The notes under the pieces were generated by a model. It made no database searches, had not been told where the DNA came from, and saw nothing but the letters and a program-made list of their open reading frames with translations. From JANNHK01 sp034408875 (GTDB lineage Bacteria > Actinomycetota > Acidimicrobiia > IMCC26256 > PALSA-610), in NCBI GenBank assembly GCA_034408875.1, contig JAWXCJ010000096.1:1-7830 (forward strand): 7,830 bases of DNA, given 5' to 3'. Positions 1-4,923 of this stretch are shown one piece after another. Each line of letters begins with the position of its first letter. Position 1 is the first letter of the stretch. The position numbers were made by a program, and so were the translations under genes.

Positions 1-445
1 CGCCGAACCCACCGGCCGTAACCGGGGCCTCGCCCACGTCGGGATCTGCGTCGACCTCGACGTCCTCGCCTCCCACGGCCACACCGACGTCGTTGCCGAC
101 GTCCGCGCCGATCTCGCACACGTCGGTGCCGTCTCCGCCGCCACCCTGCAGCGCATGACGTGTGATTGCAACGTGCACCGCATCCTCACCACGGGGAGAT
201 CACAGGTCCTCGACGTCGGCCGTTCGACGCGGACCGTGACCACCGCCCAATGGCGGGCCCTCGTCGCCCGCGACCGGCACTGCCAGACCGACGGCTGTAC
301 CGCCGGGCCCGGCTGGTGCGAAGCGCATCACATCACACACTGGGCCGACGGCGGCACCAGCGACCTCGCCAACTACACACTCAAATGTTGGCGCCACCAC
401 CGCGCCGAACACGAAGGCCAGTTCGCCGCGCCGCGGCGGGAGTGA
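1..445 (+). CDS. DUF222/HNH endonuclease domain protein, 3' part (5' end outside window)
   Basis: The frame is open from base 2 to the TGA at 443-445, giving the last 147 residues of a longer protein. The visible C-terminus has the HNH zinc-finger nuclease signature: CQTDGC, then WCEAHHITHWADGG, the central Asn in DLANYTLKCW, and a final HHRAEHE. Two Cys pairs would bind structural zinc and the His/Asn/His set would form the beta-beta-alpha-metal nuclease site. The part before it resembles the end of the DUF222 domain. That fusion is the 13E12-repeat family, found in many copies in actinobacterial genomes; its biological role is not established, although DNA nicking or cleavage is likely. Codon use is strongly GC3-biased, as in the rest of the window. 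The true start lies upstream. The ATG at 155 is only an internal methionine. Confidence 0.88.
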   Translation, partial: AEPTGRNRGLAHVGICVDLDVLASHGHTDVVADVRADLAHVGAVSAATLQRMTCDCNVHRILTTGRSQVLDVGRSTRTVTTAQWRALVARDRHCQTDGCTAGPGWCEAHHITHWADGGTSDLANYTLKCWRHHRAEHEGQFAAPRRE

Positions 446-610
446 CACGAAATACGTCAACCGGAACGATGTCCTGCGGGTAGTGACCCCATCTCGGGAA
501 CGAAGCGGTCATCCTGACGGTTGGCCTTCGGAGAGGGTCGCGGTAGCCGACGTCCTGCGAACTTGACCAACTCAACCAAGCGGATGGGGTTTGTTCACCG
601 GCTATCCGTC

Positions 611-651
611 GGCCCTCGCCATTGGGCGGCGAGAGGCCCCTGCTAGGCAGG
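611..651. other. Two adjacent hairpins
   Basis: GGCCCTCGCC at 611-620 pairs with GGCGAG (628-633) and GGCC (635-638). This leaves a 7-nt loop and one bulged A at 634, so the stem is 10 bp. Directly after it, CCTGC (639-643) pairs with GCAGG (647-651) across a TAG loop. There is no T tract, so it is not a classic intrinsic terminator. It could be a structured leader, a terminator variant for the HNH gene, or chance in GC-rich DNA. Confidence 0.45.
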
Positions 652-689
652 TCCGAGGCGGTTTGTAGAGGTATCTGGCACGCCTCCGA

Positions 690-705
690 GCGGATCTTTA
701 TCCGC
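690..705. other. Perfect 6-bp dyad with CTTT loop
   Basis: GCGGAT (690-695) and ATCCGC (700-705) are exact inverted repeats around CTTT. It lies 145 bases before the GTG of the 83-residue gene, so it could be a protein-binding dyad or a small RNA hairpin. HicB-type antitoxins are known to autoregulate by binding inverted repeats, but a second half-site or matching copy is not seen, so a regulatory role is only possible. Confidence 0.35.
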
Positions 706-849
706 GACGCCGAGGATGCCGATGAAGTCCCGACGCCCGGACGGGACGAATGATGCGCGACGATGACGGGAACAACAGATGGATGGGCGTGCGTATCGAG
801 CGCCGCCCGCGTACGATCTCGCCCGAAGTGGGCGGGGGGGTGTGAGAGC

Positions 850-1101
850 GTGGAGCGCAAGAAGAAGATCGAGATCCCGGGCGTCGGACCAACCGAGGTA
901 ACCGAGGTCGGCTTCCGATCAACCGGCGAGTACTGGAACGAGTACCTCGCTGACGACGGCTCCGTTATTCGCATGAAGCTCGTCGTCACCGAGATCATGC
1001 GCGTCGATGGCAAGTACGACGATCAAGGCAACCCGGCGTACTTCGTCAAGTCGCAGCAGGTCTTGAACGTTTCGGCACCTGATGAGTTGCAGAGGCAGTA
1101 G
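850..1101 (+). CDS. Hypothetical protein, 83 residues, first gene of the HicBA-like operon
   Basis: I do not recognise a function. The GTG at 850 is preferred because the protein then opens with ERKKKIEIPGVG and good codon use begins there. An ATG at 763 would add 29 residues of low-quality sequence. The product is small and soluble, rich in alternating hydrophobic residues (MKLVVTEIMRV, AYFVKSQQVLNV), which suggests a compact beta-rich fold. Conserved-looking features are YWNEYLADDGSVIRMKLVV and YDDQGNPAYFV; I recall similar uncharacterised small proteins with a W-NEYL--DGS-- R-KLVVT core, from memory only. There is no signal peptide or membrane segment. Its TAG stop shares one base with the GTG of the next gene (TAGTG, 1099-1103), so the two are probably translationally coupled. 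It may be an accessory component of the toxin-antitoxin locus or an unrelated passenger. Confidence 0.75.
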   Translation: MERKKKIEIPGVGPTEVTEVGFRSTGEYWNEYLADDGSVIRMKLVVTEIMRVDGKYDDQGNPAYFVKSQQVLNVSAPDELQRQ

Positions 1102-1508
1102 TGGCGCTTGCCCTGGGCCAGTCATTCTTCGACGGAACCGATGAAGAAGAGTCCGCAGAGTGCGTGGCCTCGGATGATCGCGCGCTCGTTCTCATCGCGT
1201 CTTGGACGAAGGAGGTTGGCGCGCCTCCCGCTGGCGAGGACGATCTCGCACCGGTCTCTGCGGTGGTCGAACGGCTGGTTGGGTGCTGGGCGAAGGCCGC
1301 CGCGCGTCACGAGCGCTACGCGCCGCTCGGTGACGGCTTGATCTACGCCGACGTGGCGGGAATCGATGGTCCCTGGGCCGAGGGCGAGTCGGCAGACAAG
1401 GCGCGCGAGGAACTGGAAGCGGTTCTGTGCTCATGGGCGCTGCTCCGTGTACACGAGCATGCCAACGACATCCCGGAGGTCGACGGATGGGACCTCAACG
1501 GCCTCTAA
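1101..1508 (+). CDS. hicB: HicB-like antitoxin with N-terminal extension
   Basis: The C-terminal half (about residues 67-132) fits the small HicB fold: RHERYAPLGDGLIYADVAG, then GPWAEGESADKAREELEAVL, a helix ending SWALLRVHEH, and finally IPEVDGWDL. This matches the family pattern of a beta hairpin, G-WA-GET-EEA, an amphipathic helix and a terminal P--DG--L. HicB proteins block HicA toxins and usually repress their own operon. The first 55-65 residues are not recognised and are acidic at the start; usual single-domain HicBs of this type are about 70-85 residues. The GTG at 1101 is chosen for its one-base overlap with the upstream stop. The GTG at 1263 would yield an 81-residue, family-sized protein but has no clear ribosome binding site. 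No DNA-binding helix-turn-helix or ribbon-helix-helix domain is evident after the core. The gene lies 12 bases before hicA. Confidence 0.72.
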   Translation: MALALGQSFFDGTDEEESAECVASDDRALVLIASWTKEVGAPPAGEDDLAPVSAVVERLVGCWAKAAARHERYAPLGDGLIYADVAGIDGPWAEGESADKAREELEAVLCSWALLRVHEHANDIPEVDGWDLNGL

Positions 1509-1511
1509 GGA
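1506..1511 (+). promoter_or_regulatory. Ribosome binding site of hicA
   Basis: TAAGGA overlaps the TAA stop of hicB and lies 9 nt before the GTG at 1521. It decides that start over the GTG at 1539, which would be 27 nt away, and implies that hicA translation is re-initiated after hicB. Confidence 0.55.
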
Positions 1512-1520
1512 CCATGCGAC

Positions 1521-1898
1521 GTGGCGCGTCTCGGACCCGTGAAGAGGTCCGATTTCATCAAGCGTTTGCGAAAGGAATGGGGTTTCGAGGGGCCCCTTCA
1601 GCCGCCCGAGCGCACCGGCGCGAAGCATCCCGAGTTCATGCGTAAGGACGGTCTCACCCTCTCTCTCCCGAACGCGCACAAGAAGAAGGACATCGGCGTG
1701 GAGCTGCTCAAACGGCTCCTGTCTCAGGCGAACATCTCCCGGAAGGAATGGCTCGGTGAAGAAGAAGACGGCGGCGACCACGACGACGACCAAGCGGACC
1801 TCATCGACCGGAACATTGTCGACCTCAACGAAGAGCAGCACCGCGTCGAACGTGACGCGCACGACGAGAGCGCACCGGGATCGCGCCGTCGGAGATAA
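1521..1898 (+). CDS. hicA: HicA-like mRNA interferase toxin with odd acidic tail
   Basis: Residues 7-78 match the HicA/YcfA-like double-stranded-RNA-binding fold: VKRSDFIKRLRKEWGFEG, then GAKHPEFMRKDG with the likely catalytic His36, a strand LTLSLPN, and the helix-turn IGVELLKRLLSQANISRKEWL. HicA toxins cleave mRNA and arrest growth until HicB binds them. GTG at 1521 is favoured by TAAGGA (1506-1511), which overlaps the hicB stop and sits 9 nt upstream. GTG at 1539 (VKRSDF) matches the usual family N-terminus but lacks an SD. The family normally ends close to EEWL. Here 46 extra residues follow: very acidic (EEEDGGDHDDD), then a basic end SRRRR. That tail overlaps another plausible coding frame (1756-1959), so it may be a frame accident rather than an evolved domain. 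Toxin identity is fairly secure; activity is inferred. Confidence 0.8.
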   Translation: MARLGPVKRSDFIKRLRKEWGFEGPLQPPERTGAKHPEFMRKDGLTLSLPNAHKKKDIGVELLKRLLSQANISRKEWLGEEEDGGDHDDDQADLIDRNIVDLNEEQHRVERDAHDESAPGSRRRR

Positions 1899-1959
1899 CG
1901 ATTTCTCGTAGCGCGCCCTGAAGGGCGTGAACGAGTTCGTCAAGCGGCACGACGGCTGA
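1756..1959 (+). pseudogene. Lys/Thr-rich small frame overlapping hicA, interrupted by TAG
   Basis: GTG at 1756 is preceded by GGAAGGA (1741-1747) with 8 nt spacing, a stronger SD than most genes here have. The frame runs 51 codons and starts VKKKTAATTTTTKRTSST, a disordered, basic, Thr/Ser-rich sequence. It meets TAG at 1909-1911, then continues as RALKGVNEFVKRHDG to TGA at 1957-1959. All 15 codons after the TAG end in G or C. It overlaps the hicA tail by 143 bases in another frame. It could be a separate fourth operon gene with one nonsense change, a real 51-residue peptide, or the ancestral downstream sequence into which hicA reads after losing its stop. The SD also encodes the conserved RKEWL of HicA, so it could be coincidental. 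No family recognised. Confidence 0.4.
1913..1928 (+). terminator. Possible weak terminator hairpin after the hicA operon
   Basis: CGCCC (1914-1918) and GGGCG (1923-1927) form a 5-bp GC stem with a TGAA loop, plus a G-T wobble at 1913/1928. It starts 15 bases after the hicA stop. No T run follows, and it lies inside the possible overlapping frame, so termination is only a suggestion. Confidence 0.25.
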
Positions 1960-1967
1960 CGGCCGCA

Positions 1968-2123
1968 TCAGGCCGCGACCGCGGCGTAGTGGTCGAGTAA
2001 AGCGACGAGGTCGTGAACCGTCCACGGGTGTCGCTAAACGCCTGCGGCCATCGCCGGGGTTGTCTTGCATCCAGCGCGCTTCGTGAGCGTCTGATGCGGC
2101 CGGGCGAGGTTGAGCCGAGGCCA
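1968..2123 (-). pseudogene. C-terminal remnant of a DDE (rve-type) transposase
   Basis: Read on the minus strand, the sequence gives WPRLNLARPHQTL, a linker, TTPAMAAGV, a TAG stop (2036-2034), then RHPWTVHDLVALLDHYA and TGA at 1970-1968. The order N-ARPH-L, TPAMAAG, W-V-DLVALL is the usual C-terminal end of actinobacterial insertion-sequence transposases with a retroviral-integrase-type domain, where it follows the catalytic Glu helix. Everything upstream of this tail is missing and the internal stop shows the copy is dead. No terminal inverted repeats of an intact element can be assigned. It marks the right side of the HicBA region as a former insertion site. The family assignment rests on the motif string, not on a database search. 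Confidence 0.6.
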
Positions 2124-2190
2124 TCGGTGGTGAGCTGGCGTCACTTATGTCCGTCAAACTGACCCACCACCGTCCTGCGGGGTCAAGACC

Positions 2191-2216
2191 TAGGATCTGA
2201 CACCGATGTCAGGTCT
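2191..2216 (+). promoter_or_regulatory. Possible leaderless -10 box and dyad over the start codon of the fadD17-like gene
   Basis: TAGGAT at 2191-2196 fits the TANNNT -10 pattern and lies 9 nt before the ATG at 2206. There is no Shine-Dalgarno, so the transcript may start at or next to the ATG. Overlapping it, CTGACA (2197-2202) and TGTCAG (2207-2212) form an exact 6-bp inverted repeat around CCGA that includes the start codon. The outer AGACC/GGTCT (2186-2190, 2212-2216) partly extends the symmetry. It could be a repressor site (TetR-type regulators are common for fad genes) or an RNA hairpin. No -35 box is evident. Confidence 0.4.
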
Positions 2217-3372
2217 TCGGTCGCGGTCGGTCCCCGCTCCCGGGCAGGCGCCGCTCGTCGCTCCCAACGCCGCGGCTCTGCTGCGCCGCAACGCGGCCGA
2301 GCACGGCGATCGGGTCGCCGTCAGGTTCGAGGACCGGGTCTGGACGCACGCCGACTACTTCGCCGAGTCGTGCCGGTACGCCAACCTTCTGCTGGAGCGG
2401 CTGCCCGACTCGGGTCCGCGCCACGTCGCCGTCCTGCTCGACAACACGCCCGACCACCTCTTCGCGTTCGGCGGCGCCGCGCCCATCGGTGCGGCGGTCG
2501 TCGGACTGAACCACACCCGCCGCGGCGAGCACCTCCTGCGCGACGTCGCGCACACCGACTGCGGGCTGATCATCACCGAGCCCCGCCACGAAGCGCTGCT
2601 GGCAGCGATCGCGGACGGGCTTCCGCCGGTGCTCACGTCGACGTGCTTCGCCGACGACGACGACCCGCCCCCCGTTCTCGGCGCGTCACTCGACGACGCG
2701 CTCGCCGGCGCCTCGACCGCCGACCCGGGCTGCGAACCCGATGTCGACGCGATCTGGGCGCTGATCTTCACGTCGGGCACCTCCGACGCGCCCGAGGCGG
2801 TGATCTGCTCGCAACGGCGGCTGCTCGTCACCGGCAACCGCATGCGCATGATCATGGACATCGGGCCGTCCGACGTCGGGTACGTGTGCATGCCGCTGTT
2901 TCACTCGAACGCCGTGCAGGTCGGGTGGGCGCCGGCGCTCGTCGCGCCGTGCGCGGTCGGGTTGGGGCGGCGGTTCTCGGCGTCGCGCTGGCTTTCCGAC
3001 GTTCGGAGGTACGGCGCGACGTACTTCAACTACACGGGCAAGCCGCTGGCGTATCTCCTGGCGCAACCCGAACGGTCCGACGACGCCGACAACGCGTTGC
3101 GGGTCGCATTCGGCAACGAGGGCTCGCCCGCGACCGTCGCGTCATTCTCCCGCCGCTTCGATATCGCGCCCGACCACGTCAAGATCGTTACCGACGACGG
3201 CACCGAGAAGGTGCGCGCCCTCATCGACGAGCGCGGGCGCGTGCTCAATGCCGATGAGTGTGCGGGCGAGATCGTCAACACCCAGGGCGTCGGACCCTTC
3301 GACGCAGCCGACGAGGAAGCGTTGCGCGCGTCGTTTGTCGCCTACGGGCGCGAACGGTTCTGGGATCTCTGA
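2206..3372 (+). CDS. FadD17-like acyl-CoA synthetase homologue, shortened and missing key motifs
   Basis: This 388-residue protein belongs to the ANL (AMP-binding) superfamily. Its middle resembles mycobacterial FadD17: IFTSGTSDAPEAVICSQRRL (188-206), YVCMPLFHSNAVQVGWAPAL (226-245), FSASRWLSDVRRYGATYFNY (257-276), then FGNEGSP (302-308). Such enzymes activate carboxylates, for FadD17 a steroid side chain, to acyl-AMP and then acyl-CoA. Family members have about 500 residues. Here the P-loop G-PK is changed to DAPE (Asp194, Glu197 for Lys). The A5 motif (GFGSTE type), expected after RRFDI at 320, is absent and the text jumps to a segment like the later HVKIVTDDGTE. The protein stops at FWDL, where the A7 TGD motif should be, so the C-terminal domain with the catalytic A10 lysine is missing. 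Canonical ligase activity is unlikely. The frame is intact with good GC3, and its TGA overlaps the ATG of the dehydrogenase by one base. It may be a decaying gene or a non-catalytic acyl-binding partner. Confidence 0.8.
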   Translation: MSGLRSRSVPAPGQAPLVAPNAAALLRRNAAEHGDRVAVRFEDRVWTHADYFAESCRYANLLLERLPDSGPRHVAVLLDNTPDHLFAFGGAAPIGAAVVGLNHTRRGEHLLRDVAHTDCGLIITEPRHEALLAAIADGLPPVLTSTCFADDDDPPPVLGASLDDALAGASTADPGCEPDVDAIWALIFTSGTSDAPEAVICSQRRLLVTGNRMRMIMDIGPSDVGYVCMPLFHSNAVQVGWAPALVAPCAVGLGRRFSASRWLSDVRRYGATYFNYTGKPLAYLLAQPERSDDADNALRVAFGNEGSPATVASFSRRFDIAPDHVKIVTDDGTEKVRALIDERGRVLNADECAGEIVNTQGVGPFDAADEEALRASFVAYGRERFWDL

Positions 3373-4532
3373 TGGATCTCGCGTTCACACCCGAGGAACA
3401 GGCATTCGCCCACGAAGTGCGAGGCTGGCTCGCGACGCACGTCGAAGTCCCGCCCCGTTTCGAGACCATCGCCGACGAGGTCGAGTTCGGCCGGTCCTGG
3501 CAGGCGCAGCTGGCCGCAGGGCGCTGGGTCGGCATTCATTGGCCCGAGGCGTACGGCGGACGCGGCGCGTCGCCGGTGCAGGTCGCGATCTTCAACATGG
3601 AGTACGCGCGCTCGCGCGCGCTCCAACCGATCAACCGGGTGGGGATCAACCTGGCCGGGCCGACGCTCCTCGCGCACGGCACCGACGAGCAGAAGCGGCG
3701 CTGGCTCCCGGCGATCCTTACCGCCGAAGAGATCTGGTGCCAGCTGTTCAGCGAACCCGACGCGGGTTCGGACCTCGCGTCGCTCCAGACCCGGGCCGTG
3801 CGCGTCGACGACGGCTGGCTGGTGTCGGGCCAGAAGGTGTGGACGTCGTACGCGCAGTTCGCCCGGTGGGGGATCTGCCTCGCCCGCACCGACGTCGACG
3901 TTCCGAAGCACAAGGGCATCTCGTATCTCGTCGTCGACATGACGGCACCGGGCATCGAAGTCCGGCCCCTGGTGCAGCTCACGGGTGACGCGGAGTTCAA
4001 CGAGGTGTTCTTCGACGAGGTCTTCGTACCCGACGACCACCTCGTCGGCGCCCTGCACAACGGGTGGGCGGTCGCCAACACAACGCTCGCCCACGAACGG
4101 GGTACGGCGTTCCCGTTCAAGGAGCAAGTCGTGCACGAGGTGTACCTCGACGAGCTGTGGCAGCTCGCGCACGCACGCGGACTCCTCGACGACGTCGCTC
4201 TCACCGACGAACTCGCGCAGTCGTTCGTCGAGCTGCGCGTGCTGCGCCTGCACAACTGGCGCACGCTGTCGCGGCTCGCCAAGGGCATCGAACCCGGGCC
4301 CGAATCGAGCGTGACGAAACTCGCGTGGAGCGACATGACGCAGGCACTCTCGGCCCGCGCGCTCGACGTCGTCGGCCCGGCCGCGCCGCTGTGGTGGGCC
4401 GCGGCCGACAATCCCGGCGGCGGGTTCTGGCAACGGCAGTGGTTGTGGTCGAAGGCGGCCTCGATCGCGGGCGGCACGTCCGAAGTGCAGCGCACGATCA
4501 TCGGTGATCGCATGCTCGGCCTGCCGAGGTAG
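3372..4532 (+). CDS. Acyl-CoA dehydrogenase (FadE-type)
   Basis: A complete 386-residue flavoprotein that would oxidise an acyl-CoA at the alpha-beta bond, passing electrons from FAD to ETF. The order is right: an N-terminal helical domain from MDLAFTPEEQAF, GIHWPEAYGG (54-63), the middle beta domain with CQLFSEPDAGSDLASLQT (123-140) and VSGQKVWTSYAQFARWG (151-167), and a helical C-terminal domain closing with AGGTSEVQRTIIGDRMLGLPR (366-386). The position used as catalytic Glu in medium-chain enzymes, just before GGT, is Gly367. The base is therefore probably Glu242 in LAHERGT (helix G), as in long-chain and mycobacterial FadE26-like enzymes. The ATG at 3372 overlaps the previous stop (TGATG) and gives the usual family N-terminus. 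Steroid-type FadEs often work as heteromers; no second FadE lies in this window. Resemblance to FadE26-like proteins and the FadD17-like neighbour suggest a steroid or other bulky CoA ester as substrate, by inference. Confidence 0.93.
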   Translation: MDLAFTPEEQAFAHEVRGWLATHVEVPPRFETIADEVEFGRSWQAQLAAGRWVGIHWPEAYGGRGASPVQVAIFNMEYARSRALQPINRVGINLAGPTLLAHGTDEQKRRWLPAILTAEEIWCQLFSEPDAGSDLASLQTRAVRVDDGWLVSGQKVWTSYAQFARWGICLARTDVDVPKHKGISYLVVDMTAPGIEVRPLVQLTGDAEFNEVFFDEVFVPDDHLVGALHNGWAVANTTLAHERGTAFPFKEQVVHEVYLDELWQLAHARGLLDDVALTDELAQSFVELRVLRLHNWRTLSRLAKGIEPGPESSVTKLAWSDMTQALSARALDVVGPAAPLWWAAADNPGGGFWQRQWLWSKAASIAGGTSEVQRTIIGDRMLGLPR

Positions 4533-4535
4533 CGG

Positions 4536-4541
4536 TAGCCT
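4536..4541 (+). promoter_or_regulatory. Leaderless-type -10 box of the VOC gene
   Basis: TAGCCT lies 7 nt before the ATG at 4549, just after the fadE stop. There is no Shine-Dalgarno near this ATG. The spacing matches the TAGCGT box of the synthetase gene at 6170-6175, so the VOC gene may have its own leaderless transcript besides readthrough from fadE. No clear -35 is visible. Confidence 0.45.
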
Positions 4542-4548
4542 CGCCGGC

Positions 4549-4923
4549 ATGCCGGTTGTCAAGGTCGTGGGGCTCGATCACATCGTGTTGAAATGCGCCG
4601 ACGTCGAGAAGTCGATCGATTTCTACTGCGACACGTTGGGTCTTTCACCCGAACGTCTCGACGAATGGCGCCAGGGAACCGTGCCGTTCCCGTCCGTGCG
4701 CGTCACGCCGACAACGGTGATCGACCTGTTTCCCGGTGCGCACGACGGTACGAACCTCGACCACTTCTGCCTCGTGATCGAACCGGCCGACCTCGACGAA
4801 CTAGCGCAGCAGTTTGCCGGCGCGAAGCGGGCCGATGGCCTGTTCGGTGCGCAGGGTTACGCGTCGAGCCTGTACGTGCACGACCCCGACGGGAACACCG
4901 TCGAGCTGCGGAGTTATGCATGA
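4549..4923 (+). CDS. VOC-superfamily (glyoxalase/dioxygenase-like) protein
   Basis: The 124-residue product has the two beta-alpha-beta-beta-beta modules of the vicinal oxygen chelate fold. Module one is GLDHIVLKCADVEKSIDFYC, followed by DTLGL; module two runs from NLDHFCLVIEPADLDELAQQ to YVHDPDGNTVELRSY. Metal ligands visible by position are His11, His72 and Glu119, the usual H/H/E set of glyoxalase I-like and extradiol-type proteins. The family covers lactoylglutathione lyases, dioxygenases, epimerases and resistance proteins, and nothing here fixes the substrate; a CoA-ester epimerase or small thiol-adduct enzyme would suit the context. The ATG at 4549 is preferred over in-frame codons upstream, which lie inside fadE. 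It starts 16 bases after fadE and its TGA overlaps the next ATG by four bases (ATGA), so the downstream gene is probably co-translated. Confidence 0.88.
   Translation: MPVVKVVGLDHIVLKCADVEKSIDFYCDTLGLSPERLDEWRQGTVPFPSVRVTPTTVIDLFPGAHDGTNLDHFCLVIEPADLDELAQQFAGAKRADGLFGAQGYASSLYVHDPDGNTVELRSYA

Larger units (their letters stand above)
446..849. other. Gap of about 400 bases, no supported gene, several hairpins
   Basis: No reading frame here has a recognisable product or convincing codon bias. The minus-strand open frame over it (381-1013) is antisense to flanking genes and is rejected. Two structured stretches stand out (611-651 and 690-705), listed separately. A possible -10 box TACGAT at 812-817 has no good -35, but lies suitably upstream of the GTG at 850. 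A run of seven or more G at 832-840 may contribute to ribosome binding for that gene. Base composition is visibly less GC-rich than the fad genes. Confidence 0.55.
1899..2205. other. Intergenic stretch between hicA and the fadD17-like gene
   Basis: About 300 bases without an intact gene. It holds the end of the overlapping Lys/Thr frame, the hairpin at 1913-1928, the transposase remnant (1968-2123), a 7-bp inverted repeat GGTGGTG (2126-2132) / CACCACC (2165-2171), and the putative start region of the next gene. Confidence 0.6.

Noticed and set aside
611..651. tRNA or tmRNA gene
   Set aside because: There is no cloverleaf with T-arm consensus GTTCRA and no acceptor stem of 7 bp enclosing it; only two simple hairpins are present.
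763..849. Upstream ATG start for the 83-residue protein
   Set aside because: The added 29 residues have poor codon bias and no family-like pattern, and GTG 850 begins directly at the well-formed ERKKKIEIPG segment.
381..1013. 210-codon minus-strand open frame
   Set aside because: It runs antisense to the HNH tail and the 83-residue gene, has low-complexity Ser/Arg/Pro-rich content and no recognisable motif. The plus-strand reading explains the sequence better.
2370..3257. 295-codon Arg-rich plus-strand frame inside the fadD17-like gene
   Set aside because: It is an out-of-frame shadow made of Arg/Ala/His; the frame of the AMP-binding protein carries all recognised motifs.
3342..4562. 406-codon minus-strand open frame antisense to fadE
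   Set aside because: It is a shadow frame of the intact acyl-CoA dehydrogenase, with an Arg/Asp-rich translation lacking motifs.
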